Positions 48,263 to 61,289 of a stretch of 64,000 bases of DNA are shown here, in pieces. How positions within the stretch are numbered: position 1 is the first letter of the stretch; each line of letters starts with the position of its first letter. The position numbers and the translations under genes were made by a program. The stretch is from Paraspadella gotoi (Eukaryota > Chaetognatha). The stretch lies in the NCBI GenBank assembly GCA_051294375.1, contig CM119264.1:16279245-16343244 (forward strand), read 5' to 3'. Under the pieces are notes generated by a model. It did not search any database. It was given only the letters and a program-made list of their open reading frames with translations, and was not told the origin of the DNA.

Positions 48263-49828
48263 TGGTTCAGCAGGGCCCTGGCCTCGAAAAATGGATCTAA
48301 CCCAAGAAGGGAATGCGAGGAGATTGGGTAGAAAGATAAACTCTGTCGGTCGACGAAAGACTCCGAACTCCCGATCGGCAAAGCGCGCGACCGAAGCCTT
48401 TTTTTCGATTTTTCTTTCCATTTTCCTTCATCAAATACTTGTCACATCCACTCATATGATTCATTTTCTTCATATCTATCTCCTCTCTCTCTCTCCTCCT
48501 CCTCTCTCTTCTCCTCTCTCTTTTTGCCGCCGGCAAATTTCTGACCGCGTTGGCTTTGCCGCTTTTTCATCCAATTTGCAGCCCTGGCAAGAAGACTGGC
48601 CCCATTTCTTTCCTTCTGCTCCAGGGGGGAGTGTTTTTAGCCAACGGTTCAAAGTGACACACGGCTCCACCTTTAATATGTCGCCGCCCTCTGCTGAAGG
48701 AGCCAGATGTAAAGCTTTGCTCCTAATCAGTTACCCATTTCCGCCCTGAGAGGTCTCGGCCCGCATCATGGCCTTAACTCGCTCTACTTATCAAACTTCT
48801 CTCAATCTAATTTTTTTATCCTTTTTTCTTTCTTCTTCCTCTTTCCTCTTTCCTTTTCATTTTTAGATTCCTCTTTTTATTCTCTTCGTTTCCCTACCCA
48901 CTTTCCTCTTATCTCTCTACTCCTCTTTGTACTTCTCTCCTTCTTTGCTCCTTTTTAGTTCCCTCCCAAGTTCCCCGCCCCAGTCATCGTTTTCTTCCTT
49001 TCTTTTTAACTCAAATTATCAAATACTCTCTCCCTTTCTTTCCTTCCTTTTTTTTCTCCTTTTTTTATCTCTTCATCCTTTCGGTTTCCAATTCCGTTTC
49101 TGATTATACCGCAGTTTTTCTTTCTCTTCTCCTGTCAAGCCTCCATTTTCTTCACTTATTTTCCCTCGCTTCGTCTATTGTTTCCCCCCCCCCCCTTGGA
49201 TCGTCCAATAGACTCACTGCTCAGCGCGTAATTCTCTGCCCTTACATACGAAAAAGTATATTCTGTGCTATCTTTTATCGCCCTGAGGTCAAAATCATTC
49301 CGGAAAAATTATACTATTAATCTTACTTATGTTTTCTTAGTACGACTTGCGAGAAAATCACTTATTAGGTTTATGTGTACCTTTCTCAACGAAATTCTAC
49401 CTAATCGGGTTTCGCCTATCGCTCCCATGTCTACGTTCTCCCTCACTCTCTCTCCCTCTCCCTTTTCTCTTTCTCTCTCGCTTTCTCTTTCTCTCTATCA
49501 CGTTCACACCCTATCTTAATTTTCGGTTGAATCGGTTTTCTTGATCAATACTGATGATAAACTCTGCTTCTCCGAAGCAGACCTGTCAGTAAACAAATGA
49601 TGGAAAAGAGGAAGAAAAGAAGAGAAAAATAGGGAGGAAGAATGGAAGTATTCCCTGCCATTTTTGGTGTTCCGGTGTGCTGAAAAGTCTTAGAATCTGT
49701 TTTCTCTTTCATACGCTTTTTACTTTACCTTTGTTCTGCTGAAATCATCATGAGATCAAGATTAAAAGAGAAAGGAGAAATTCATAGAAATACAGCGAAA
49801 AGAGAGATATATATATATATTATATATG

Positions 49829-49861
<33 letters not shown>

Positions 49862-50179
49862 TGTGAGAGATATATATATATATATAAAGTTAATTATATA
49901 TTTAAATGTATCCTGTACATTTGTAAAAAAATCAGCTGGTGGTATCTCGTTTGTATCAAACTAAATTAATTGAAATAAAAAAAAATAATTTGCGCAGAAT
50001 TACCAACAAAAAGTCAAGCGTGGCAAGCGGAATTAATATCCCCAAAAATTGACGTCATACATACAGAGATAAATACACATGATAAATCAAGCGAAAAATA
50101 AAAGATAAGCATTAGCCATAGCAATCATTCGCTCATCCCCCTCCAATTTTTTTTTATCGGCCACGCCCATCGCAGTGCC

Positions 50180-51872
50180 TCAGTCGTCGTCTATTTCGCT
50201 CGATATCTCCTTCAACAACATTAGCAGCGCCATCTTCGCGCTATCTCAGTCTTTTTTGAGTCTGGGGGCGAAGGACGATCATTGTCGTGGTGACGGTGAC
50301 GGTTCGCTTGAAGCAATTCCAGCAGAGATCGTAGTCCTCGCATGTCCGACACACGAATCGGTTTCCGTCAACCGCACCCGAACATCCGTCGCAGAAGATC
50401 CCCGGATTAACCCGCTAAGTTCCTCGACGTCGTCCTCGTCGTCGTGGCTGCGAACTTTCGAGTCACCGTCGCCGTCGCCGTCGCCGTGGCCGTCGCCGTC
50501 GTCGTCTCTCTCTCTGATTGGCGGTTGTCCTTTTTGAAAAAAGAGGAATCACGTTGTTTGTCAGTATGGTCATAATTATGATTTTTTGATTAGGTTAATG
50601 AAAGAGGCGGAGGCTCAACAAAACTTCATCACATTTCAGTCATTCCCAGAACATAATTTTATATCGAAACCGTAAGTTGCACCTTCTGCAGACTAATTTG
50701 TACTTAATGTGCGATGGCGATGGCCACAAAAGATCTGCTTCAAACAGTTATTTGCTCCCGTATAAATTTTTTAATAAACTGATATGCAACAGGAACAAAG
50801 AAACATCAATCATCATTCTATATTTTCATATTCATACCAACTTAACGGTCTTAACCTTTTGACATTCTTCATCAATCTTCTTCATCGTCGGTCTGTTGTT
50901 AGGATTCGACACACATTTGTCCGATAGCCCTCGAAGATCTCTGGAATTAAAACGAAGGCACGGGCTGCTTGTCCTCCGTCGATTCTGGATGGGAAAGGTC
51001 GCCAGTGCTTGCCCATGTGTCCGTAGAAAGAAAGGATGGCGCCGAGGGACCCAAACGTCCGTGGCGTAGTCGTACTTGTCGCCCTTAAAATTTCCGGCGC
51101 CAAGTAGCTCAACGTGCCGGCGATAGTGTGCTCGTAGTAGCTTTGCATGGTCGCGAATCGATGAGCTTGGCCACTCCAAAGTCCCGGGCACCTTCCATGC
51201 CAGCACTCCCTGGGATCTGACGCCGAGAATGTTGTCCGGCTTGAGGTCGCGGGTGCATGATGCGCTTGGAGTGCAGGTACACGAAACGCGTCGGCCATTT
51301 GGGCCAAGAAACGCCAGACGTTGAACTCGGCCCCGGGCCACGACGCCACTCTTCGGAATCCTTGAAGTAATTCACACAGAGCGTCAACGTCCCACGTTCG
51401 CGTATTCCATGAGGATGAGCAGGCGCCGTCTTTTCGTAGGAGGCGTGGTATTCGATATGTTGTCGTGCTGACCGACTGAGTAGAGACGCGAGACCTTTTA
51501 TATTTGGAGTTTTATCCTTGAGGCAACGCATGTCAAGTCCAGACTACGTTAATATTCTATAAACATCTATGTATAACTTTTACCCACAAATTCATTATAT
51601 TTTAATTTTTTGTTAATATTTCATAAAAGTTTTGACTGCTACCTAGATTGCCTAATGTGCATAAATTTTAAGTTACGAATTAGTTTTTGATAACGACGGC
51701 ACCTTGAGCAATTCGATCTTCGCTTCGCGTGGGATCGTTTGTCTTCAGTTCCTTCAGCGCACAGATTTTGTCGCCTCTCTTCACTTTGTAGACGACGCCG
51801 AACTGACCTCGCCCAGGACGACGGCTCTCCCTTGGCGTCGTGGATGTGCGTGTGTACTCCTTCCTCCGGGCC
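50180..51872 (-). pseudogene. Broken inverse copy of the kinase-ZZ gene
   Basis: All three exons and both introns of 40697-42408 are present in inverse orientation, but many single-base indels shift the frame. Examples are an extra T at GCGTTTCGTG, an extra C at GCACCCGCGACC just before the HRD codons, and a lost C at GATTCGCGACC. The ZZ exon also has several. I see no clear extra splice damage. The pattern looks like unpolished long-read error more than old neutral decay; as printed, the copy cannot encode the kinase. Confidence 0.85.
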
Positions 51873-54802
51873 CTGTCCAAATCGATTGGAAGATTCGAAA
51901 GTTACTTTAAACAAATGGTCACGTTAAAAAGATGAGCTTTTAAATTTTCGAATATAATTCTGCTGTGTTGAATGACTGAATATGAAATAATTTACCTGGC
52001 GAAGAAAGTCATTTTTGGTTGCAGAATTACAAAACTACTCAATTTTTTTAAGTTTGCCAAAAATAGATAATGAAGACGTCCAATTTTTGTTTAATTTAAA
52101 TATTATTATAAAAACTCAAGTTTAAAATTTTCGCCTTTGACGAGAACTGTGTAAAAAACTTACGACTGATACTGTTAGAAAATTTTGTTCCTCGTCCAAA
52201 AACAAGTTTGACTGAAAAAAAACTTGCACATCCTGATGACTGGGGAACTTCGTCTTAGTTTTCCGTTCAAGAAATCGCTTAAACTACCAAAACAAAAAGA
52301 TGTTTAAAGATGTTAGAAGGCCTCAACAATTATTATTTTATTTATTTATGAATGATTGATAAAATAAACTTTATATATGGTTGCACCCATTACATACTAA
52401 CAAAATTTTTTTAGGTTTCTAGAAGTAAATGTAAACCGAAAATGAACTTTTTAAAATTTAAATCTTCTTCAATTTCCCTCTCTAAATAGCTATCATCTCA
52501 ATATAAATGATGAGCCTGCTTCTCAGACTCGGTCCTCTTTGATTGTCATTTTCCAATCTCCTACGTTGCGATACTTTTTTTTATTTTCCTCTCATAATCG
52601 CCGACCCCTGTGCTGGCTCCTCCTCACTGTCCATTTCACTGGACCATTGGCGCTAGCGGTGGACGGGGGTGGCGGCCTTGGGCGTCAATGAGAGCGGCTG
52701 GAGCTGGAAGGGTCGCGGCCTTGAGAGGAGATGAGAGCGGCCGAGAACCGCTCAAGTGGCACCGAGGTGGAAAGATCGACGGCCCTTGCGGCGACGCGGC
52801 AGAAGATAAAAAAAAGCCTTCCGCATCTTATTAGGGAATAAACTTTCCGCGATCACCTTCAATTTGATGTCATCGATAATCCAATCACAGTTCAATTATA
52901 GAAGTTTCCGATAGGTGGTAGGAAATCGTTTCGTTCCTTGTATAGTGTGAACTTCTCGGCGAAGTAGTGATCTCTTATCCCTTTTAATTTGCCTTCTCAT
53001 CCAATCTCCGTAACGCTTAGTCATTAATGAATTTTTTCCCCAATTATCTATTTTGAAACTTCTTTTTTTCTCTGATCCACACATCGACTTTATCCTCTCC
53101 TGTGCTTCCCCGCAAATATTCAGTTAAGCTTCGTCTCAAGTCTCGACCGTTCTTCCTCCTTTCCTTCCTTTCGCGATTTCCTTTCCCACGAAAGACGCCC
53201 CCGCCTCATGAGTTTGAACGGTCAGTTGGTTCCCCTCCCCGAATCGGACCGCGTTTCCGGCCGATCATCACTCCGGCGAAATTGGAATCTCACGGTGATT
53301 CCGAATCGCCCCACGATGTCCATGGCCCCGCGGGTTCCATCTCCCCATAGGGTCTACAGTCTCTTCGTTTCCTTAACTCTCGATATTCGCCTTCTCTGTT
53401 AACTACTGCCAACCATCAACAACGCTCCATTCTTTCTTGCAGCCGCCCTCCTCGCCTCGCGTGCATTCGCCGCCACCGACGCCCCGATAGATGGACGCTA
53501 AAATCCGGGGGAGGTTCGTAGCGCGCCGTGAGGTCTCTGGTTCGACTCCGGCTATTAACTGATCTTTACGACCGCAATAAACGCGACTTACCCTCTTGGC
53601 TCGTAAACGCCGAAACTAAGAAAGGGTCGGAGGCAAAGCGAAGGGGCGAAACGCCAGCAACACGGGCCACGTCGGACCCTCAACTGAGCCGGAGAAAGGT
53701 TTGGGAGGGAATGACCGAAGCCAAGAGACATCTTCTCATCGCTCCCTTATCACACCGACTCCTCACCCCGCCGCCGCGGCAACGGCCGAGCCGAATGTCA
53801 TTAGGAGGGGACCTTAACACACAGAACCAAATCTCCAGTCCGGGCCGGAAGGCGGGTCTGAAATCGCGCCGATGTCAGGCGGTGAGAAAAGAGAGAAAAG
53901 GCTGAGGGAACCGACCTCTCTCTCCTTGTTTACTTTTTCCACTTTCCTTCCTTTCGCCCCACACCACAGGAAATTCGCTGGATTCTTCCCACACTTTTAC
54001 GCTCAGATATGAAAAACATTGGCTTTCCGGTCAGCGTTGCTAATTAATGAAGACAATATCATCTCCTAAATAATTGAATATTTAATCAAGTTTTCCGATT
54101 ATTACATGAAGAAGGAGGGAAAGCAATACCAATAACAATTATATACGCTCTTCCACTCAAACCACTTGCTCTATCTCATCTATTTTTTTTCAGAAATATT
54201 TAAGAAACAAAGTGAGCTTAGAAATTAACCTCTAGAGCGGAGCCAGTGTAACAAAAACATTTTTCTTTTTAATTTGTTGTAATGTCATCGCATACACATT
54301 TTGACAATGTACAATGAACAATAAGGCTGAACAAGGTAAAAACTAAGAGTTTATGTTTTATTGGTTAAAATTAGCAAAAACTATAAAAATTTTGGTATGA
54401 TGATGATGATGATGATTTTTAAGGCTTGTTATCATCGAAATATTGAAAAACGAATTATACTTTGTGTAGACAACATTTTATGGGCTATCTGAATCCGTTC
54501 TTAAAAATAAAATTTTATATTACAGAATTCCTAAAGATAAAAAGTTATCAATTACAAAATGTTATTTTTAGATTTTTTGCAAAAGAACTGAATCATCTGC
54601 CAAGTTACAGAATTGTAAAAGCATTTGAGATGGATTATCCGTGAGCTCAACTTTTTCACTCGGCCGTGGCAAAGAGCTAGAAATAGAGGGCGCTCTGTCC
54701 AGAACCGACGATGATATAATAAAGTTAACGAGGATCATCAAAACGCGGGGCGAAGAAACGTCGTTAAAAACAAAAGACGAATCCAATGTGTGTGTGTGTG
54801 TG

Positions 54803-54825
54803 GTGGAGAGAGAGAGAGAGAGAGA

Positions 54826-54886
<61 letters not shown>
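54803..54886. repeat. (GA)n microsatellite
   Basis: A GA tract of about 84 bp, directly after a short (GT)n tract (54788-54801). Confidence 0.95.
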
Positions 54887-54889
<3 letters not shown>

Positions 54890-55564
54890 AGGAAGCTTCA
54901 CCCCGATGACGGGCGAGATGCCCTCGCGTTCACAAAAACCTTATCCCGATTGGTTATTCCGACAGAAGCGTTGAAATAGATAGAATAACCAGGGAAAGAG
55001 AAGAGAAGTCAATTCTCTCTTCAGAGAAGGACAACATTCGCCCTTCGTTTTTGGGACCAGAATTGATGGAGACCCGAATGTTGCTGTCGAGGCTTCTTTT
55101 TCTCGCCCGCGGGGCAAAAGAGGAAGGCTCGAGGTGGGGGGGGGGGTACGCCGGGCGAGCAAGCGAGCGGGCAGCGACCTCCGTCGCATGCAAAAGAGCC
55201 GCTCGAAACAAATGAACGAACACAAACAATGAGAGAACGAGGGGGTAAGGGAGAGATTAGTAGAGGGTAGGTTGAAAAAGAGGAAAGGATTTGTGAAAGA
55301 GGTGAGGTTTAATGTTAATTACCTAAGAGAGCAGCATGGCTCGAGGAAACGGTTTGAGAGTGAATTCGGTGAAGGAAGAAAGGCAAAATTCTGATGAGAT
55401 ATTGGGTGAGAACGAGGGAAATTTGCTTACGTTTTGTTACTCGTATAAGATACAGCGTCAAACTTGCGTTCACTTACCAACTTGGGACAAACTTAGTAAA
55501 GAGTAGTGCTAATAATATTCAGTTCAGTCGATTTTAGTTGTCTTATAAAATTGATAAATTTCGC

Positions 55565-55660
55565 TCTACCAACGGCCTTCTTTTTATTTTTAAAGTACTC
55601 TATTTTAAATTCTTGGCCGATCGACCGACCGACGGAGAGAAAAAAACACACACAAAAAAA
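55565..55660 (+). repeat. Dispersed repeat related to the 61.2-kb array
   Basis: TTCTTTTTATTTTTAAAGTA, ATTCTTGGCCGA, GACCGACGGAGAGAAAAAAA and ACACACA recur in the same order at about 61195-61290, at the head of a tandem array. Confidence 0.8.
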
Positions 55661-58600
55661 AATTTTTTTCCAGGTGTGAGATTTCTCCTCATTTCATTTC
55701 GCTTCATTCGGGTTCCCGATTTCTGTGCGATCACCGTTCATTTTCTCTCACTGTTTTTTCCTTTGCTTCGTTTTCGTAGTGAAAACCGCGCTCATTGTCA
55801 GGGGTCTGGTACTTCATGTGATGCCCGTGTTTCGAGAATGAAAAATTAGTGAATGTCTTTTTGTGTATGCTCCTCGTAGTCGAAAAGTTTTTTTGATATA
55901 AAAAATATGGTCGGAGTTTCGTCTTAAAAAAAATTGATTAGCTTGTGAAAAAGTTAGATATACAGTTGCGCGATATGGGTGTTGAGTTTGATTGGATTGC
56001 TGTTCCGGATAGCTGATCAGGGTCTGTTTGGAGGAATTTGTTCTAACAAAAAAAGTCTAAGTAATGCTAACAGAGAATGTTTTATGTTGTCCTTTTTGCA
56101 TAGTATTATTGTTCGTTGCCAAAGGTTCGTCAAAAATCATGGGCATGGGGCTTTTCTCGTATGAACATCGAGTCAATTCATCTGGTCCCTCTTTCTGTCC
56201 CTCTTTCTGTCTTCCTGTCCATTTTTGTCGCTAGACAGAAAAGCGAGCGCTTGTTCTGGTTTCTCTTTTTAAAAATTTCAGCTTTTGCTTTGAATGAAAG
56301 CTTTTTTCTCTTCCTTTGGCCTTCTACGCCTCAGGCTCTTCTTCCCGTTCTCTCTCCCCCCCCCCAAGTACCTAAAATCAAAAGATTTATTTTGTAAATT
56401 CATTGAAACGAAATTCTGGCGTTTTTTTTTTTTTATTTCTTCAAAAAAAAATTTACTGTCGCCCAATTTCACTTTCAATTTCATCTTTTTCCGGCTTTTT
56501 AATTATTTTTTCTCATTTTTTCTTCAAATTAAACAAAATGGCCGCTTTTAGAATCTGACAGGTAAGAGGTATACGGAAGGGGGAAGCCGAAGGGCGAAAA
56601 TAAGACATTTCTGATCGGAATTTCATGAAGCGATTTAGATTTTTATGGTATTTATACTTAGGGAGTTGCTCGTAATTTAACATGAGAGCGTCCAACGTGA
56701 CGAAACCGCAAATATGTATTAACTTTATTATATTAATAAAGCAAAGATAGATTAACAGATGTTGAATGCAAATGAGAGATTAATGGATAACATAAAACGT
56801 AAAAAATATATAGATGGCTTTGTTTGGGTATGAAATCTGAATGATTCCGATGATGTGAATGAGTATGAATGAATGAGTGAAGATGATATGAATGAATGAA
56901 TAATGAATTGAATGAATGAAATGATTGGAATGAATTGAAATGATGAAATGAATGATGAATGAATGAATGAATGGAATGAATGCATTGAGATGAATAGATG
57001 ACTAGTATTTTTTAAAAAGGACAGTTGCCGGAATCGAACGATTTTAGTTTCGCGCAGTCTTTATGACGGAGTCAGATTGTTCTCAATGAATGTGAATTAA
57101 AATTGTAATTGTGAAATATTCGCAAGTTGCAATTTGTATATTTCGCAATATGAAAATCCCGTATTACGATGTATCTATTTCAAAACCCGCATTTTGCTAT
57201 CCCTTTTTAATTTTATTAAACCTTTTGTTTATCACACCGTGCGAATCTCTTACCTTCTCAACGTTTCTATTTTAAACTTAAACTATTTCCTTTTTACTTT
57301 TGCTACCTTCATCCCTTTTTAAATTTCATTTGAAATTTCATTCATCACCTTTTATCCTCTGGCACAATGCTTTTAATTAATTCAATTTTTAAAATGTAAG
57401 TGGCATTTAAGGTACCGAAATATTTATCGTAATCTTGTACAAATAATAACCGGCTTTCTTAAACTAAAAAATAGCAAACGTTGTTTCGCAAGAAAAGCTT
57501 TGAAATTGTATTTACAGTAGAAGATTTTTCAAGGGTTGTTAGAAATTTAAGACGATAGTTTAACTTTGTAATAATCTGACTAAAATTCTCGGACTGGATG
57601 TAGAGCGGAACGCCAACAAGAAGTAGAACGATAAAGTAACGATAAAAACGCGTAGGTAAGTTTTTAAAACTATCTCGTGCGTCTCTCGTCATGCTCTCCG
57701 TGATGGTGTCTCTCTCTCCGATCCTCTCTCGTCTCTCTCTCCCGGTCATCTCTCTCTCCGGCTCTATCGTCTTCTCTCTGCTTCTCTAACTCGTCGTTCT
57801 CTCTCTATCTTCTCTCCCTCTCCTCTCTCGTCTCTCCTCTCTCTCTCTCCTTTCCCTTTTTTCGTCCGCATGCATTTTCTGAACGACGTCAAAGATTCTC
57901 TACTCAACTTATTCGGTATGCATTTTGTTTTTGTCTCAAAAACTAAAAAGACAATCTCCCTCTCAATTTGACCCCCTGCTGCTCGCCACCACGCTCGGTC
58001 CACCCACCGCCCAAATTTCCAACACACCAATCCTCACTACCCCAGAATCCGCGGGTGCGCGCGGGTAAACCGGACAAAATGCTCGTCCGGCCGTAAGGGA
58101 AAGTCCATCCAGTCTTTTGGTCGGCGCCGAAAGAGGGAAGACATTTTGAATCAGGGAGGCTACATGAATAGGTAAATGTGAATTTAATATATTATAGATA
58201 TAATATATATATATAGTTTAATACATGATAGGTAAACGTGATTTAATTCATATTAGGATTAGAAATTGCCTGAACGAGTTCGTTGATTCTTTCACGATTA
58301 CGAACATTTAAAATATGATAATGCATTCCAAGATTTTAACGCCTTTAAAAAAAACGAACATATTTTTTAAGGACTCAACGTTGCTTTCTTAACATCGTGC
58401 GCTGTAATAATTTAGGCCGCATTAGAACAATTGTAAAAAAGATAAGTAAAAAAGTAACTTTTGTATAAATTTGAGCCCCAAAAAAAATTTATTTTAATAA
58501 TCTTAGTTTTGTTTATTTTTTGTGGTGTTTAATCGGCGTAAAAAAATTACTATTGACCTTGTTTCACGCTTCTTATAAAATAATGCAAATGAGTTTAGGG

Positions 58601-58707
58601 AATTTACCTGGATATCCCCATATCCCTCACGAGATTGATTTATTAAACTGAACTCCTCACTTTTCCTATCAAACTGATTGCTATGCACGGATTCGTTCTT
58701 CTATCAG

Positions 58708-58904
58708 GATATCGGTATCTCGGTATCTCCCGCGACGTGTACACCAAGGATTTGGACGCGAGGCATAAGATTCGTGAGCTGCTGGAAAAATTTGGAAAAG
58801 CCTCGTCACATTTACGGTCATCCCAGAGCCTTCGGCGCCTACAACAACAAAGGTCACGGGGACCGATCTACAAGAAGCGTGGCGCAATACTCTGTCAGCT
58901 GCAA
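58708..58904 (+). CDS. Possible internal exon, hypothetical
   Basis: A GC-richer block is bounded by a good acceptor (CTTCTATCAG) and a possible donor (CTGCAA before GTGAAAAG). One frame encodes a basic helical peptide (SRDVYTKDLDARHKIREL, LEKFGKASSHLRSSQSL), but the other frames are also open, so the frame is not settled. No family is recognised. It could be the 3' part of a gene whose other exons are outside what I can see, or a relic. Confidence 0.3.
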
Positions 58905-59303
58905 GTGAAAAGGTTTTTTTTCCGGGGAAAAGAGAGAAGAAAAGTCCCCTTACCCTTTCTCAGAGTCAATTAGAATAAACATAGGTTTTTAAAGAGAACT
59001 CCAGCAAAACGTTAAATTTCTTTTTTTGTCCAAAAATGTATTTCAAAGCAGAGAAAAAAAGTATCAAACTTATCAAAGTTATATAATTTGTCCTAATTTT
59101 AAGCTTTCTCTTTCATCATCGTCTACTACTTCGTTCATCGTCATCGGTCATCATCTTTGTACAGCAATCCCCCCTATTCCTCTCGCGCCGCCAAATCATG
59201 CTTTTTAAAAAATCAAGACTCGTCTATCAACCACTAGGCGTCTTTCATCGCGTCAGAATATCCGGTGTCCTAGCGTCGACAGCGTTTCGTCAATTCTCGC
59301 GTT

Positions 59304-59520
59304 CGACGTCAGACACGACAACGGCGGAAAAGTCGTCGGTTTAAGAGACGCGCTATGACGTCGGTTTTTCCCGGTGGACCAAATCAGAGGTGCCGAGATT
59401 AATTCGCAGGCTTTCTTTGGTTGGTAGATTAGACGGCTAACGCCTTAGCCGGTCGCCGATTGGTTGAGAGCTTCGGCCAATCAGAGACTGCTCCGTTCCG
59501 CGCCTAACGTGACGTCAGAC
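59304..59520. promoter_or_regulatory. CpG-rich promoter-like block with CRE and CCAAT motifs
   Basis: A perfect palindromic CRE TGACGTCA at 59510-59517 and two near matches, CGACGTCA at 59304-59311 and TGACGTCG at 59356-59363. CCAAT boxes occur in both orientations, ATTGG at 59459-59463 and CCAAT at 59477-59481. The region is rich in CpG compared with its AT-rich flanks. The transcribed direction is unknown; the candidate exon at 60796-61012 lies 1.3 kb to the right on the plus strand. Confidence 0.5.
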
Positions 59521-60481
59521 CAACCATGAATGAATGGTTGGAGTCGTCGTCGTCAACATGCGCCGCTAAGCGTCATGCGGTCGGTGTGGAGTAGACAACG
59601 GACGATCTCGATACGGTCGGGCGAGAAACAGGCCGGGGAGCGGTGTATGTTGTCGGGGCTCGGGGGGCGATTCAGCGGCGGGCTATATGACTGCCCGGGG
59701 GTTTCAACATTCCGGCGGCGGTCCGCGGGAGACGAACGGATGGACCGAACGCAGCGACCCGACGACGACGACTAACGACGACGACGATAATAACAACTCG
59801 ACGAGAGAAATCTGAGTTTCATGAATGGATCTCTGGTTTCGTTTCGCATCTACGAATTCATGAGAAAAAACGAAGGCTTCATTTCGCGGTGCTGACGCAC
59901 GTGTGGCGTGATTGAGAAGACCGTGATGGCGTGGCGTGATTGCGTGGGCCGGTTGGCTTGGCGTTGACGCTCGGTGTGGACACGAAAGATGACAACGAGA
60001 TTATAAAGTGTGGATTTCGTCAGATTACATTGAACACTTAATCGAAAAAGCGAGAATTTTAATTTTTAATTGAGTAATATTAAGAATGATCACCAAAAAA
60101 AAAAGGTTGACAATCTAATTTGTGGCAAAGGCGAATTGATGCACAACCCGGTTACGTCCATTCATACGCAATTAGTTCACGGTTGTTTGGCGTGAAATTG
60201 AAATAAAAAAGGGGGGGGGTATTTTTCTGGAATTGAGAAAATAGAAATAATTAAAAATAAAATGCGAAAAAATTACGAGTTATGAGTCGCGAGAAAACAT
60301 TTGAGTGGGCGGAAGTCGATTTCTATGCGTGGAATTTTGTCTTTTTCAGCTCACCAGGTATTTTTATATCGAAGATAAATATTTTTTTTAGTTAAATATA
60401 ATCTGTTTGAATTGGTTTGTATAAATCTGGTTATGTAATAATCGAGGGCAACGTGGACACAGGAAGATTTATTATAATATA

Positions 60482-60484
60482 TTA

Positions 60485-60548
<64 letters not shown>

Positions 60549-60570
60549 ATTATTATATTATTATTATATT
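60482..60570. repeat. (TTA)n microsatellite
   Basis: About 25 ATT units with slight interruptions. Confidence 0.95.
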
Positions 60571-60795
60571 AGTAAAGTCACATGAGGGAAATTATTCAGT
60601 TTTTACTTAGTCTTTTTTTAAGTTAACAACAACAATTTTAAAAAGAAACCTCATCAGTTTTTCGTTTATTCTTTATCTCAACGATGCAATCGGTTTCTCT
60701 CACCTGTTTGTTTCCGCGAATCACCAAAATACCTGTCAATTTTTCACGTTTTCATATTTTACCCCATTTCCCCCCAAACCTCGCTCTTTCCACAG

Positions 60796-61012
60796 CCCCC
60801 CAAGCCTCCAAGCCCCTCTTCGCCCCCGTGGGCCTAAAAACCGCATCGTTATCTCAGCCACATGCGCAGTTGGGAACCGATTGTTCTCACTTGACTGATA
60901 CGGTCGTTGCCCAACGCAATCAACATCACGGACAACAGGATCCTTACACCATCAAGTGCAACATCGCTCTATCCGGATCCCACACAAGTCTAAATACTAT
61001 CAACTCTACAGG
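60796..61012 (+). CDS. Possible internal exon, hypothetical
   Basis: Acceptor CTCTTTCCACAG and donor GTAAAGG bound a 217-bp open block with balanced base composition. Its frame encodes a Ser/Thr/Gln/His-rich, probably disordered peptide (QASKPLFAPVGLKTASLS, NQHHGQQDPYTIKCNIALS). No domain is recognised. With the promoter-like block at 59.3-59.5 kb it may belong to a plus-strand gene, but neighbouring exons were not found. Confidence 0.4.
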
Positions 61013-61289
61013 GTAAAGGATTAGATTGTTAGACTTTAGTAAATTCGGCACCTGCCTTTTTAATCCACATGTATGGTCGTCATAAGTTGATTAGTGGTGG
61101 TTATAGTTTGGAAATTAGTGCTAAATATGTGATTAAATTTTTTGCAAATGAGGCAGGATTAATATCAATCGATGTTGCAGTCGCTGCTAACCAACGCCTT
61201 CTTTTTATTTTTAAAGTACTGCCTAGTTTTAATTCTTGGCCGAGTCGACCAACCGGACGGACGAGAAAAAACACACACACAAAAATAAC

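Larger units (their letters stand above)
46487..53915 (-). repeat. Right arm of the giant palindrome
   Basis: Inverse copy of 38680-46113. Differences from the left arm are largely one-base insertions and deletions in short homopolymers, spread over the arm. Homology ends sharply at about 53905-53915, after GTCAGGCGGTGAGAAAAGAG. The coding frames of the kinase gene are broken here but not in the left arm. Confidence 0.95.
53916..58700. other. Intergenic region right of the palindrome
   Basis: AT-rich DNA with (GA)n (54803-54886), a GC-richer patch (54895-55210), a dispersed ~90-bp repeat (55565-55660), an ATGA-rich stretch (56850-56990) and a pyrimidine-rich stretch (57680-57860). The reverse complement of 57027-57039 resembles a B box (GTTCGATTCCGGC), but no cloverleaf forms around it. 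No gene supported. Confidence 0.45.

Noticed and set aside
50180-51872. Second functional kinase gene
   Set aside because: Every exon has frameshifting indels compared with the intact left-arm copy; as written it cannot code for the kinase.
57015-57085. tRNA gene on the minus strand
   Set aside because: A T-loop-like GTTCGATTCCGGC and a T-rich tail are present, but the acceptor, D and anticodon arms do not pair.
59530-59775. Open frame after the CRE/CCAAT block as a protein-coding first exon
   Set aside because: Composition is GC-rich in all frames, the peptide is Arg/Gly-rich with no domain, and no donor links it to 60796; more likely untranslated sequence.
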